64,000 bases of DNA from Marinobacterium mangrovicola. GTDB taxonomy: Bacteria; Pseudomonadota; Gammaproteobacteria; Pseudomonadales; Balneatricaceae. The notes under the pieces are model-generated. The model saw only the letters and a list, made by a program, of their open reading frames with translations, searched no databases and was not told the DNA's origin. A program made the position numbers and the translations under genes. Below, one piece after another: positions 35,252-44,409 of this stretch; positions within the stretch are counted from its first letter, which is position 1; the number at the start of each line of letters is the position of its first letter. The DNA lies in NCBI RefSeq assembly GCF_004339595.1, contig NZ_SMFU01000009.1, positions 186,001-250,000 on the forward strand, read 5' to 3'.

Positions 35252-35336
35252 CCCCGCTTTGCCCGTATTCCCGCCTATTGCGCCGTTGAATGTCATTTAG
35301 CATGCAACTCTGGTTAGCGCTACCGCGCTTTCTGGT

Positions 35337-35542
35337 GCAGGTTTCGCCTGCTGGCGAGTCAAGGATCTTGGACGGCCAAGATCCTTAACAATCCTAAGCC
35401 GCCCCGACAGCTTGATCGGCTACGCCGATTGCCCTGTGCTTCTCGTCTGAAAGAGCGGGAAGGGAAACTCGTGCCTATGGCACTCAGACAGCCCTTCCCT
35501 TGTTTCTCTTTCAGCCTGCGATGCTCGGCTGCGCTGAAGGGG
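35337..35542 (+). repeat. Dispersed structured intergenic repeat, full copy (copy 2)
   Basis: This 206-bp element is nearly identical to 58961-59166. It contains a series of hairpins: GCAGG/CCTGC; an 11-bp stem AAGGATCTTGG with an ACGG loop (35361-35386); GATCGGC/GCCGAT; and a long stem with arms CTGAAAGAG and CTCTTTCAG, and GGGAAGGG and CCCTTCCC, closed by GTGCC-TAT-GGCAC. It lies between convergent vanB and MFS genes. The rest of 35215-35692 has no feature that I can name. Confidence 0.88.
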
Positions 35543-35692
35543 AAGTTGGTGCGCTTAGACGGTCAGGATTGAAACCCTGGTTTTCACCATTAAGCCAGGC
35601 AAGCTAAACCTGCATCCAACAGTGCGCCAGCACTGGAATTTCAACCGTTTATAGAGCGGAAGCCCAGCGTCTGGATATATCCAGCTGGAGCA

Positions 35693-36883
35693 TCACTGCA
35701 CCGCTGCATCCGCGCGGTTTTCCAGCGCACGCCTGCGCCCACTCTCCCATACCAGCAGCATCGCAATGGCAATTGCCGGCAGCATCAGCAGGTTGAGCAT
35801 TTCCCAGCCGAACAGCGCCTGGAGCTTACCGGAGAGCATGGCGCCGAGGGCCGAAAAGCCGAATACGAGGAAGTCGTTCATCCCCTGCACCTTCGCCTTT
35901 TCCGCCGGGTAATAGGTGTGAGTCAGCAGCGTGGTGGCGCCGATAAACGCGAAGTTCCAGCCGATGCCCAGTGCGACCAGTGAGAGCCAGAAGTGCCAGT
36001 AGGTCACACCCAGCTGGTTCAGCAGTACGCAAACAATCAGCAGCAGACAGCCACTCTGGATCACGCGGGTATCTCCAAAGCGGGCGATCAGTTTGCCGGT
36101 AAAGAAAGAGGGCAGAAACATCCCCAGCACATGCCACTGGATAATGCTGGCGGAGCTGCTGAAGCCGAAACCACAGGCGCTCATGGCCAGGGGCGTTGCG
36201 GTCATCACCAGCACCATCACCCCGTAGCCGATGGCACCCGCGGTGACCGCTGCAACCAGCGCGGGCTGGCGCATCAGCTGTGCATAACTGCGGGTCTCAC
36301 CATGTTTTTCCGCCTGATTGACCGGCGGCAGCGGCAGGCTGGCGATCAGCAGAGTGGTGAGCAGATAAAGCACGATCAGGACATAAAAGGCGCCGAGATA
36401 TGCGCTCTCGGGCACTATCCCCTGCGCCCAGGTGGCAAGATTAGGCCCCAGTATAGCGGCCAGGACACCGCCGCCCATGACCAAGCCTATCGCCTTGGGA
36501 TGCTGGGCCGGTGCGCAGCTCTCTATCGCGGCAAAGCGGTATTGCTGGCCAACGCCAATGGCCATCCCCAGAAGAAAAGTACTGATACAGAACAGGGTGA
36601 AATCGGAGTGAGCCAGAGAGAAAGCGGCAAGCACCGCGCCGCCGATACCGATCAGGTTGCCCGACAGAAAGCCGATTTTACGACCAAACAGGCGCATCAA
36701 CTGGGCTGCAGGCAGAGTCGCGGCCATCAAGCCAAGAAACTGCAGGGCAGCAGGCAGTGTCGCCAGCCCCAGATCCGGGGCTATCGCCTGGCCGATCAGT
36801 GCGGTTACCGCCACCAGCAGAATATTTCCGGTCACCAGCAGCGCCTGACCCAGCGCTAGACCCCAGACATTGATCGGTAACAT
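35693..36883 (-). CDS. MFS transporter
   Basis: This 396-residue protein has 12 hydrophobic segments. The loop between helices 2 and 3 is AAQLMRLFGRKIGFLSGN, the typical MFS motif A region (G-R-K). I chose ATG 36883 (GAGGGG SD 10 bp upstream) over the in-frame GTG at 36901. It resembles multidrug or metabolite exporters of the YfkF/NreB type, but I cannot assign a substrate. It is divergent from the protease/transglutaminase/ATP-grasp triad. Confidence 0.88.
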   Translation of the reverse strand: MLPINVWGLALGQALLVTGNILLVAVTALIGQAIAPDLGLATLPAALQFLGLMAATLPAAQLMRLFGRKIGFLSGNLIGIGGAVLAAFSLAHSDFTLFCISTFLLGMAIGVGQQYRFAAIESCAPAQHPKAIGLVMGGGVLAAILGPNLATWAQGIVPESAYLGAFYVLIVLYLLTTLLIASLPLPPVNQAEKHGETRSYAQLMRQPALVAAVTAGAIGYGVMVLVMTATPLAMSACGFGFSSSASIIQWHVLGMFLPSFFTGKLIARFGDTRVIQSGCLLLIVCVLLNQLGVTYWHFWLSLVALGIGWNFAFIGATTLLTHTYYPAEKAKVQGMNDFLVFGFSALGAMLSGKLQALFGWEMLNLLMLPAIAIAMLLVWESGRRRALENRADAAVQ

Positions 36884-37085
36884 GTTATAATCGCCCCTCA
36901 CTGACAGGCGGCAAATATAACATCCTGATAATCAACTTGCCGTTCGGAAATTCTTATCCCGCCTATCAGGCCTCTGGATCGCCCGGTTGTTTTTTGCACA
37001 AAATCATCCCCGCGTGAAACTTTCCGTTTTTCCCCCTGTCTCTTTTCCCCGTCAGCTCTACACACTATCAGGAATAACACCCGAG

Positions 37086-37898
37086 ATGTTTCTCCGTACT
37101 GCTACACCGTTATCCGCTATGTTTCGCCGTTTTCGTTTTCTCACTCTGATTCCGATGGTCCTTCTGCTCTCGGCCTGTGCCCAGGACCGTTATATGTTCC
37201 TGGAGCGCGCCGATCTGGGCCCTCTCCAGCAGCAACTGGCGGATCAGCAGCTTGAGATCTTTGCCCTGAAAGAGCAGAACCAGGCTCAGTTCGATCTGCT
37301 GGAAACCCGCCAGCAGCTGCGCCAGAACGACCTGTCTGCCGAGCTCAGAGCCCAGCGCACGCTGCTGGAAAAACATGAGCAGCGTCAGCCAGAACACCGC
37401 AACGCCATCAACCCGCAGCAGCAGCCAAGCCGCGGCCGCTATCAGGGCAAACTGGTGGTCGGTGAGCTGGAAAATGTCTACATGCCGGTACCGGGCGTGA
37501 TCTATGAAGCACGCATCGACAGCGGCGCCCAAACCTCATCCCTGCACGCCACCAACATCGAGCGTTTTGAACGTGACGGCGAACGCTGGGTGCGTTTCGA
37601 GATTGAAGACCCCGCCAGTGAACAGTCGATCACCCTGGAGCGTAAGCTGTCCCGCAACGTGCGCATTATCCAGGCCTCTGCTGACGAGGCGGAACGCCGC
37701 CCTGTGGTTGAGTTGCCGTTTATGATCGGCGATCACCGCCAGACCGCCGAATTCACCCTCAACGACCGCGAGCAGCTGACCTATTCACTGCTGATCGGTC
37801 GCAATGTACTGCGTGACGTCATGCTGGTGGATGTAGGTCGCGAGCACGCCACAGAGCTGCCGGAAGGCCTGGAGCTTGTTGGGGAAGATGACGAATGA
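37086..37898 (+). CDS. Retropepsin-like (RimK-associated) protease, lipoprotein
   Basis: This roughly 270-residue protein has an N-terminal signal with lipobox LLSAC (Cys at residue 27), a coiled-coil-like Gln/Glu-rich stretch (about 35-100), and a C-terminal domain of the family annotated as ATP-dependent zinc protease. The ARIDSGAQTSSLHA motif resembles a retropepsin active site (D-S/T-G-A). LIGRNVLRDVMLVDVG is the matching C-terminal hairpin. ATG 37086 (AGGA 12 bp upstream) is preferred to a TTG at 36987; ATG 37119 is an alternative. The stop overlaps the next gene by 4 bp, so the three genes form an operon. Confidence 0.85.
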   Translation: MFLRTATPLSAMFRRFRFLTLIPMVLLLSACAQDRYMFLERADLGPLQQQLADQQLEIFALKEQNQAQFDLLETRQQLRQNDLSAELRAQRTLLEKHEQRQPEHRNAINPQQQPSRGRYQGKLVVGELENVYMPVPGVIYEARIDSGAQTSSLHATNIERFERDGERWVRFEIEDPASEQSITLERKLSRNVRIIQASADEAERRPVVELPFMIGDHRQTAEFTLNDREQLTYSLLIGRNVLRDVMLVDVGREHATELPEGLELVGEDDE

Positions 37899-39418
37899 GC
37901 CGCCATTCCAAAACGCCGTTCTATATCGCCACACTGATGCTGATTTTCCTCGGCATCGCCCTGGCGGTGCTGCGCAACCAGAGCATGGGCGTGCCCTGGC
38001 TACCCGGTGTACAGCAGCCGGTGTGGCTGGTCGATGCGCGCATAGACTTCCAGGCCTGGGGTGATCCGGTCACCGTCAGCCTTAACGTGCCGGACAACGC
38101 ACCGGGCTTTGCCACCCTGTCAGAGCAGGCGGCGTCGCCCGGCTACGGCTTCGCGATCACCAACAACAAGGGTGATCGTCGCGCCGAATGGACCATCCGC
38201 GAGGCTGAGGGACCACAGACGCTCTACTTCAAGACGCGCATGATCCCGACCAGCGCCACGGAAGCGGCTGAAACCGGTACCGATGCCGCACCGCTGCCCA
38301 CCCAGATCTTTCTTGAGGAGCCTCGGGCCACTGCAGCGCTGACGCTGATCGAACAGGCCGGCAGCCGCTCCAGTTCGCCCACCAGTCTGGCCCGCGAACT
38401 GATCAGCCAGCTGAACAGCCCCAAGCCGGACCAGAACACCCAGCTGCTGCTCAGCGACGCATCGAAGATCGACACCCTTTACCAGCTGCTCAACTACGCC
38501 AACACCCCGGCACGTATCGCCGAAGGGCTGGTTCTGGAAGACGCACGCCGCGCGCAGTCGCTACAGCCCTATCTGCAGATATTTGATGGTGAAAGCTGGG
38601 TTACTTTCAACCCGCGCACCGGCGAACAGGGCGTGCCTGAAAATACCCTGCTGTGGCGCCAGCAGAGCGGCTCACTGCTGGATGTCGTGGGTGGCAGCGA
38701 CTCCCAGATCCACTTCTCCATTCTGCGTCAGACCATTCCTGCGCTGCAGGTGGTCCGTGCCGAGGCCGACGCCAACAATCTGGGTGCACTGAGCCTGTAT
38801 CAACTGCCGGTGGAGCAGCAGAGCATGTTCCGCATGCTGCTGTTGCTACCGTTCGGCGCCCTGGTGGTCTGCCTTATGCGCATCATCGTCGGCATCAAGA
38901 CCTCCGGTACCTTTATGCCGGTACTGATCGCCGTGGCCTTCGTGCAGACCTCGCTGCTGCCGGGCCTGGCGGCTTTTATCAGCGTAGTCACCCTGGGCCT
39001 GCTGATGCGCGGCTACCTGTCGAGTCTTAACCTGTTGCTGGTATCGCGAATATCGACGCTGATCGTGCTGGTGATCTTTATCACCGTGGGTATCAGCGTG
39101 ATCGGCTATCAGATGGGCTTTGCCACCGGTATGACGGTTACCTTCTTCCCGATGATCATTCTTGCCTGGACCATCGAGCGTGTATCGATCCTCTGGGAGG
39201 AGGAAGGCGCTCACGAAGTTCTGGTACAGGGCGGCGGCAGCCTGCTGGTTGCGGTCATCGCCTACCTGGTAATGAGTTCACCACTGGCCGAGCACCTGAG
39301 TTTCAACTTCCCCGAACTGCACCTGGTGGTGCTGGGCGCGATCCTGCTGCTGGGACAGTACACTGGCTACAAGCTCACCGAGCTGCGCCGGTTTTCTCCA
39401 GTAAGGAAATACCTGTGA
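37895..39418 (+). CDS. Inactive transglutaminase-like protein with 7-TM domain
   Basis: This 507-residue protein has an N-terminal membrane anchor (residues about 7-28), a periplasmic domain of the inactive-transglutaminase type (about 40-310), and seven C-terminal membrane segments (about 315-495). No Cys-His-Asp triad is visible; the domain appears cysteine-free, in keeping with the family name. It always accompanies a retropepsin-like protease and a RimK-like ligase in gammaproteobacteria, and here it lies between them. Its biochemical role is unknown to me; it may present a substrate peptide across the membrane. Confidence 0.85.
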   Translation: MSRHSKTPFYIATLMLIFLGIALAVLRNQSMGVPWLPGVQQPVWLVDARIDFQAWGDPVTVSLNVPDNAPGFATLSEQAASPGYGFAITNNKGDRRAEWTIREAEGPQTLYFKTRMIPTSATEAAETGTDAAPLPTQIFLEEPRATAALTLIEQAGSRSSSPTSLARELISQLNSPKPDQNTQLLLSDASKIDTLYQLLNYANTPARIAEGLVLEDARRAQSLQPYLQIFDGESWVTFNPRTGEQGVPENTLLWRQQSGSLLDVVGGSDSQIHFSILRQTIPALQVVRAEADANNLGALSLYQLPVEQQSMFRMLLLLPFGALVVCLMRIIVGIKTSGTFMPVLIAVAFVQTSLLPGLAAFISVVTLGLLMRGYLSSLNLLLVSRISTLIVLVIFITVGISVIGYQMGFATGMTVTFFPMIILAWTIERVSILWEEEGAHEVLVQGGGSLLVAVIAYLVMSSPLAEHLSFNFPELHLVVLGAILLLGQYTGYKLTELRRFSPVRKYL

Positions 39419-39428
39419 GGAGGCACCT

Positions 39429-40469
39429 GTGATCAACAAGCTGAAACAGCGCCTGTTCAATGACTGGATCAAGCCGTCACAGCTGAAGCAGGCGGGCATC
39501 CTCAATATGAACAAGCGCAATGTGGATTACATCGCGCGCTACAACGACCGCAGCGCCTATCCGCTGGTGGATAACAAACTGAAAACCAAGCTGGTGCTGA
39601 AAGAATACGAGGTGAGCTCACCCAAGCTGCTCGAGGTGATCACTGAGCAACATGAGATCACCGGCTTTCGTGAGCTGGTACAGAAGCTGGACGGCTTCGC
39701 CATCAAACCGGCCAAGGGTTCCGGCGGCAAGGGCATACTGGTGATCACCGGCCGCGACGGCGACGCCTTCGTCAAACCCTCTGGCAGCAAGGTGGATCTG
39801 GCCGATATCCAGCGCCACCTTTCCAACATCCTCGCCGGACTCTACTCGCTGGGCGGCTCTCCCGACGTGGCGGTGGTGGAATCCCTGGTGCGCTGCGAGC
39901 CGATGCTGGCGAACTACTCCTACCAGGGCGTGCCGGATATCCGCATCGTTGCCTTCAAGGGCTACCCGGTGATGGCGATGCTGCGGCTTTCCACCCAGGC
40001 ATCCGACGGCAAGGCCAACCTGCACCAGGGCGCTGTGGGCGTGGGCCTGGATATCTGCACCGGTCAGGCGCTGCATGCGGTTCAGTTCGACCGTTCCATC
40101 GAGCATCACCCGGATACCGGACAGCCGCTCAACGCCATCAAAATTGATGACTGGCACAAGCTCCTGGTGATGGCCAGCCGCTGCTTCGAAGCGACCAACC
40201 TGGGCTACATGGGTGTGGATATCGTCATCGACGAAGAGCACGGCCCGCTGCTGCTAGAGCTCAACGCCCGACCGGGGCTGGCCATTCAGATGGCTAACGG
40301 CACCGGTCTGCTGCCCCGCCTGCACGCGGTGGAAGCACTGCGTCGTCCGCATTTCACTGCGGAAGAGCGTGTCGCCTGGTCCATGGCGCAACTGGGCACG
40401 GCCGATAAACAGACCGACCAGCCCGAAGCGAAGACAGAACTGACCGAGCCTGTAGCGCTAGGCGTCTGA
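39429..40469 (+). CDS. RimK-like ATP-grasp ligase (alpha-L-glutamate ligase-like)
   Basis: This 346-residue ATP-grasp enzyme shows FAIKPAKGSGGKGILVI near residue 92-108 (nucleotide-binding lysine and Gly-rich loop), PDIRIVAFKGYPVMAMLR near 173-190, and LLLELNARPGLAIQMAN near 273-289 (Mg-binding E and N). This is the RimK-related ligase family that occurs with the two preceding genes. It should add amino acids, often Glu, to a peptide or protein acceptor in the cytoplasm; the acceptor is unknown. The start is GTG with a strong GAGGAGG SD. Confidence 0.88.
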   Translation: MINKLKQRLFNDWIKPSQLKQAGILNMNKRNVDYIARYNDRSAYPLVDNKLKTKLVLKEYEVSSPKLLEVITEQHEITGFRELVQKLDGFAIKPAKGSGGKGILVITGRDGDAFVKPSGSKVDLADIQRHLSNILAGLYSLGGSPDVAVVESLVRCEPMLANYSYQGVPDIRIVAFKGYPVMAMLRLSTQASDGKANLHQGAVGVGLDICTGQALHAVQFDRSIEHHPDTGQPLNAIKIDDWHKLLVMASRCFEATNLGYMGVDIVIDEEHGPLLLELNARPGLAIQMANGTGLLPRLHAVEALRRPHFTAEERVAWSMAQLGTADKQTDQPEAKTELTEPVALGV

Positions 40470-40474
40470 TCCCG

Positions 40475-41335
40475 TTAAGCCCCCTGAATACCTGAAAACA
40501 GGGGGCTTTCCTCGATAATCCTTCCCAATCTCTGGGTCGCCTCGTTCACTTTCGGCGCCATGAACAGTGTGACTTCGGTATCCGGCAACGCCGGCATATC
40601 CTCAACCACATTCAGATCATCCTCCACCGTATGGTGCGGAATGATCGCTACGCCTATACCGGCACGCACCGCAGCCAGAACACCGGCCCTGCTTTGACTG
40701 GTAAAAGCGATACGATGTCTGATACCCGCTTCGTCCAGCGCCTTACAGGCATAGATACGGTGGTAACAGCCTTCATCGAACACCGCCAGCGGCAACACCG
40801 GCTGCTGCTCCACGCTATGCCCTTTTGAACTGACCCAGACCAGCTGATCGCGTCGCAAACGCGTACCACCCTCGGTATCTGCAAGCATCTCCACCAGCGC
40901 TATATCCAGCTTGCCCTTCTCCAGCATTTCGACCAGATGATCGGGGCGGTGATCGCAGAACACCTCCAGGTCCGCCTCCGGATAGCTGAGGATGAACTCT
41001 TCCAACAGCGGCGCCAGGGTGCGGCTGGCGTACTGATCATGGGTGCCCAGACGCACCTTGCCACCGATATCGATGTTCTGGAACGAGCCGACAATCTGAT
41101 CGTGCAGATTCAGCAGTTGCTGGGCATGGGACTTCAGCTGGGTGCCGGCGGCGGTCAAACGAACACCGTGCTGGCCCCGCTCCATCAGCGGATTGGCCAC
41201 CAGATCCTCCAGCCGGTTCAGCTGCATACTGATCGTGGAGGGCGCTTTATGCAGGCGTTTCGCGGCCTCGGTGAGGTTCAGGGTATCCGCCACCACCATA
41301 AACGTGCGCAGCAGATTGATCGGTAAATCTCGCAT
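40475..41335 (-). CDS. LysR-family transcriptional regulator
   Basis: This 286-residue protein (from ATG 41335; a TTG at 41350 is an alternative start) has an HTH with LNLTEAAKRLHKAPSTISMQLNRLEDL near 20-45 and a LysR effector domain. It is divergent from the MFS gene at 41471 (135-bp gap), its probable target. Its last codons lie inside a terminator hairpin shared with the convergent ATP-grasp gene. Confidence 0.87.
   Translation of the reverse strand: MRDLPINLLRTFMVVADTLNLTEAAKRLHKAPSTISMQLNRLEDLVANPLMERGQHGVRLTAAGTQLKSHAQQLLNLHDQIVGSFQNIDIGGKVRLGTHDQYASRTLAPLLEEFILSYPEADLEVFCDHRPDHLVEMLEKGKLDIALVEMLADTEGGTRLRRDQLVWVSSKGHSVEQQPVLPLAVFDEGCYHRIYACKALDEAGIRHRIAFTSQSRAGVLAAVRAGIGVAIIPHHTVEDDLNVVEDMPALPDTEVTLFMAPKVNEATQRLGRIIEESPLFSGIQGA
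40477..40508. terminator. Terminator hairpin overlapping the LysR 3' end
   Basis: AAGCCCCCTG pairs with CAGGGGGCTT (10 bp) around a 12-nt loop, followed by TTCC on the plus side. It starts 8 bp after the ATP-grasp stop and lies within the last codons of the convergent LysR gene. Confidence 0.75.
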
Positions 41336-41470
41336 CAGATCTATCTTCAATAAAACCGAATGTAGAATTGAATATTTATCGATTTTACGAACAAGCGCAA
41401 GCGCCTAGGATAGCTCCGCTGGCCCAGATAAGACTTTCAACAAGGGCCCTGAACCTGCGGAGCAAATCCA

Positions 41471-42694
41471 ATGCGTATGACCGCCACGCTCGGGATTAAC
41501 CAGATCATCAGCCATGGTTTCGGACTGTTTCTGTTTGCGGCACTCGTGCCCCTGATGCAGACCTCCATTGAGATCAGTCACTGGCACCTGGCCACCATCG
41601 GCGCACTGACTCAGCTGGCCTACCTGGCAGGCGCCATGCTCCTGGGCCTGATCGGCCACCATGTCAATTCCGGCCGACTGCTGCTGGTCACCGGCTCCAT
41701 TACCACGCTGCTGCTATTCAGCATGTCCATGCTCAACGACCCGATGGTGATCACCCTGGTACTGACAGTGATGGCCGCCAGTGCCGCGATCAGCTGGGGC
41801 GGTATTGTGGAACTGATCACCCGCTACGGACGCCCGGAAAACTGCGCCACTAATCTGGCCACCGCCTCCAGCGGCACGGCCTGGGGCTATGGCCTGAACG
41901 GCATGCTGATTCTGCTGGTGATTCCGCTGTTTGGCTGGCGTAGCGGCTGGATTCTGGCCGGCGCCCTGGGTGCGGCCACCCTGCTGCTTACCCTGTCGCT
42001 GCTGCGCAGCTTGAAGCAGCGCCATGAGAACCACCTGGCGGAGGAGTCCAGCGCCGCATTGAGCCCGCTGCAGCTGTTCAGCACCATCGTGCGCGAACGC
42101 ACCGCTTTCTGTGCCTGTCTGATCTGCTTCCTGGTCGGTGCATCCGCCATGCCGTTTTCAACCTGGCTGAACACCTATCTGGCGGAGCTGGCACTGCCGC
42201 CTGCGCTGGGAGGTTACACCTGGACAGTGACCGGCCTGACCGGCATGGCTGCAGGCTTTCTGATCGGAAAACTGGCCGACCGCCGAGGCCACGGCCAGGC
42301 TCTGCTGGTGGTATTTGGCGGCTTTGCCTTGAGCCTGCTGGCTCTCGCCTACTCACCGGAAAAATTCGCAGCGGTTGCAGGCTTCGGCTATGGACTGATG
42401 TATTTCCCGATGTGGGGCATCATCGCAGGCTGGGTCAGCAAGCAGTACGGCTCCAAGGCCACCATGCAGATCAACGGTATCGGCATGGTCACCTTCGGCC
42501 TGGGCGGCGCCCTGGGTAACCTGGTTGCGGGCGCGGTTCGCGAAAGCAGCGGTAGTCTTGAAGGGGTTTACGTCATGATTACCGGCCTGGCGATTATGCT
42601 GGCCTGCGCCGCAGGTTACATCTGCCTGACCGAGCGCGAACCGAAGCCACTGTTCCGGCCGACCTTTTGCTTGAATATGGGTATGTTGAGATAA
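41471..42694 (+). CDS. MFS transporter (YbfB/YjiJ-like)
   Basis: This 407-residue protein has 12 hydrophobic segments. It begins with a helix carrying HGFGLFLFAALVP and has a conserved FLIGKLADRRGHGQALLV loop (motif A in the C-terminal half, near 264-281). The first-half architecture resembles the YbfB/YjiJ group of MFS proteins. It is divergently paired with a LysR gene, which suggests inducible uptake or export of a small acid. The SD is GCGGAG. Confidence 0.85.
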   Translation: MRMTATLGINQIISHGFGLFLFAALVPLMQTSIEISHWHLATIGALTQLAYLAGAMLLGLIGHHVNSGRLLLVTGSITTLLLFSMSMLNDPMVITLVLTVMAASAAISWGGIVELITRYGRPENCATNLATASSGTAWGYGLNGMLILLVIPLFGWRSGWILAGALGAATLLLTLSLLRSLKQRHENHLAEESSAALSPLQLFSTIVRERTAFCACLICFLVGASAMPFSTWLNTYLAELALPPALGGYTWTVTGLTGMAAGFLIGKLADRRGHGQALLVVFGGFALSLLALAYSPEKFAAVAGFGYGLMYFPMWGIIAGWVSKQYGSKATMQINGIGMVTFGLGGALGNLVAGAVRESSGSLEGVYVMITGLAIMLACAAGYICLTEREPKPLFRPTFCLNMGMLR

Positions 42695-42745
42695 CCAGCC
42701 GGATCCACCCAGTAACCGGTAACAAGCGGTATCGATCACACCCAC

Positions 42746-42777
42746 ATACGCCTGGATCTCCTTGGATTCAGGCGTAT
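42746..42777. terminator. Terminator hairpin between convergent MFS and efflux operon
   Basis: ATACGCCTG pairs with CAGGCGTAT (9 bp), with partial pairing continuing into the loop. It lies between the MFS gene (+) and the outer membrane factor gene (-). Confidence 0.7.
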
Positions 42778-42840
42778 TCACTGAGTATCTGGGCCTGGTG
42801 CACTGCCAACCGCGGCGGAAAGAACTTAGGGGCTGGACTG

Positions 42841-44364
42841 CTAAATGCCGCCCCCCACCGCTTTATAAACCGCAACTCGCTGTATGTTCAGCGCAGCCTG
42901 GCCATCGGCCAGCAGACGTTCGATACCGAGTAGAGCACTCTTGGCCTCGAGCTCTGCGCTGCTATCGGTAAGACCCGCTACCCGGTTGGCGGTGATCAGC
43001 TCTAGCTGACTGCTAAGACTCTGCTGCTGCTCTTCCAGCCTTGTGTACCTTTCAAGCTCTGCGCTATAGGCAGTCAGTGCATCGTCGATCTCCTGCCAGG
43101 CAGCCAGTACCGTTTTGCGGTACTGAATCGCCGCCTGCTGCTGAGACACATCGGTCAGCTCTACCCTTTTTCGCAGCCGTCCCTGATTAAACAGCGGCAG
43201 GTAAAAGCCAGGGCCTATATTCCACTGACGGCTGCTCCATTCCCCGATAGTGCTGTCGTTGTAGGTTTCGAAACCGAACCCGGCATTCAGGGTGATGCGT
43301 GGATAAAGGTCGGCGCGGGCCACGCCGATCTGTGCAGTGGCGGCATGCAGACGCGCTTCTGCCGCCTGGATATCGGGGCGGCGCTGGGCCAGCTCCGACG
43401 GCAACCCGAGCTTAAACGGGTTTTCTGCTGGATTCTTCGGCCATTGGGTGTCTGCATTCTCCAGCAGTGAATCCAAAGCTCCGGGACGCTCACCAAGCAA
43501 TAGCGCCATTGCATTCCGCAACGCCGCTGACTGACTGCGCAGCGGTGGCAAACCCGCGTTAAGTTCTCGCAATTGGGTCAGCCGACGCTCCACCGGCAGT
43601 TCGGTGATCATCCCGGCAGCCTGCTGCGCCTGCAGCAGTTCCAGTTGGTCCTCGCCCAGATTGATCTGCTGTTCAAGCAGGCCGATCTGCTGATCGATAG
43701 ATAGAAACTGGAAGTAGGCGCGGGCCAACTCAGCGCTCAGCGCCAGCCGTATCTCATCAAGCTCAGCGGCGCTTGCCCGCATCTCGGCCCCCGCCGCTTC
43801 TACCGAGCGGCTGATCCGACCCCAGAAGTCCGGCTCCCAACTGGCATCAAAGCCCGCCTGGTAAAGGGTGTAGGGCTTGGCCAGACGCTCGATCAACTGA
43901 TCGGCGTTACCCGGCGCGGAGATCTCGGCCATGCGCATGGACGGGCTGTTCTCACTGATCCGCTGACGACCGGCAGCACCACTGGCGTTAAGCTCCACAC
44001 TCTGGGCACCGACGATCTGCTGCTGCAGCCGGGCACGAATAAAACTCAGCGCCGCCGTCTGCAGATCCGGGTTGTTCGCCGCCATGCGGGACTGCAGCTC
44101 ATCGAGCAATGGATCGTTGAACTCGCGCCACCAGAGCAGATCGGCACTAGAGTTATCCACATTGAGCTGATCAGTAGCCTGCTCCCCGCTGTGCCACTGG
44201 CTCCAGGAATCCGGCGCATCAGGCTGTGGCTTTTCAAAGTCAGGACCAAGGGCGGTGCAGCCAGCCAGTAGCGATAACAGAGCCACAGCCAATCCCGGCC
44301 GCACGACTCTGCCCTGCGGGAAGCTTTGAGGGAAACGCCTTGTTGGCAGCAACGGATCAGACAT
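42841..44364 (-). CDS. Outer membrane efflux lipoprotein (NodT/OprM-type TolC family)
   Basis: This 507-residue protein starts with a signal peptide and a lipobox (LLAGC near residues 31-35, then TALGPDFEKP), as in NodT-type outer membrane factors. Two TolC repeats are visible: the first ends with ADLLWWREFNDPLLDEL... NNPDLQTAALSF, and the second includes RRPDIQAAEARLHAATAQIGVARADLYPRI. It forms the outer membrane channel for the YbhGFSR-like ABC pump encoded upstream in the same operon. The SD is CTGGAG. E. coli lacks a dedicated channel at this locus, so the arrangement is more complete here. Confidence 0.93.
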   Translation of the reverse strand: MSDPLLPTRRFPQSFPQGRVVRPGLAVALLSLLAGCTALGPDFEKPQPDAPDSWSQWHSGEQATDQLNVDNSSADLLWWREFNDPLLDELQSRMAANNPDLQTAALSFIRARLQQQIVGAQSVELNASGAAGRQRISENSPSMRMAEISAPGNADQLIERLAKPYTLYQAGFDASWEPDFWGRISRSVEAAGAEMRASAAELDEIRLALSAELARAYFQFLSIDQQIGLLEQQINLGEDQLELLQAQQAAGMITELPVERRLTQLRELNAGLPPLRSQSAALRNAMALLLGERPGALDSLLENADTQWPKNPAENPFKLGLPSELAQRRPDIQAAEARLHAATAQIGVARADLYPRITLNAGFGFETYNDSTIGEWSSRQWNIGPGFYLPLFNQGRLRKRVELTDVSQQQAAIQYRKTVLAAWQEIDDALTAYSAELERYTRLEEQQQSLSSQLELITANRVAGLTDSSAELEAKSALLGIERLLADGQAALNIQRVAVYKAVGGGI

Positions 44365-44373
44365 TCAGCACTC

Positions 44374-44409
44374 CAGTTAAAGCGCTCTAATTAGAGCACT
44401 TCAGTTAAA
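44374..44409 (-). repeat. Palindrome flanked by direct repeats in the ybhR-channel gap
   Basis: The perfect palindrome GCTCTAATTAGAGC (44384-44397) is flanked by CAGTTAAA at 44374 and 44402. It fills the 40-bp gap between the permease and channel genes and could form a processing or stabilising hairpin. Confidence 0.5.

Noticed and set aside
35993-36859. 288-codon plus-strand open frame opposite the MFS gene
   Set aside because: Low-complexity Gln/His/Arg content typical of an antisense shadow.
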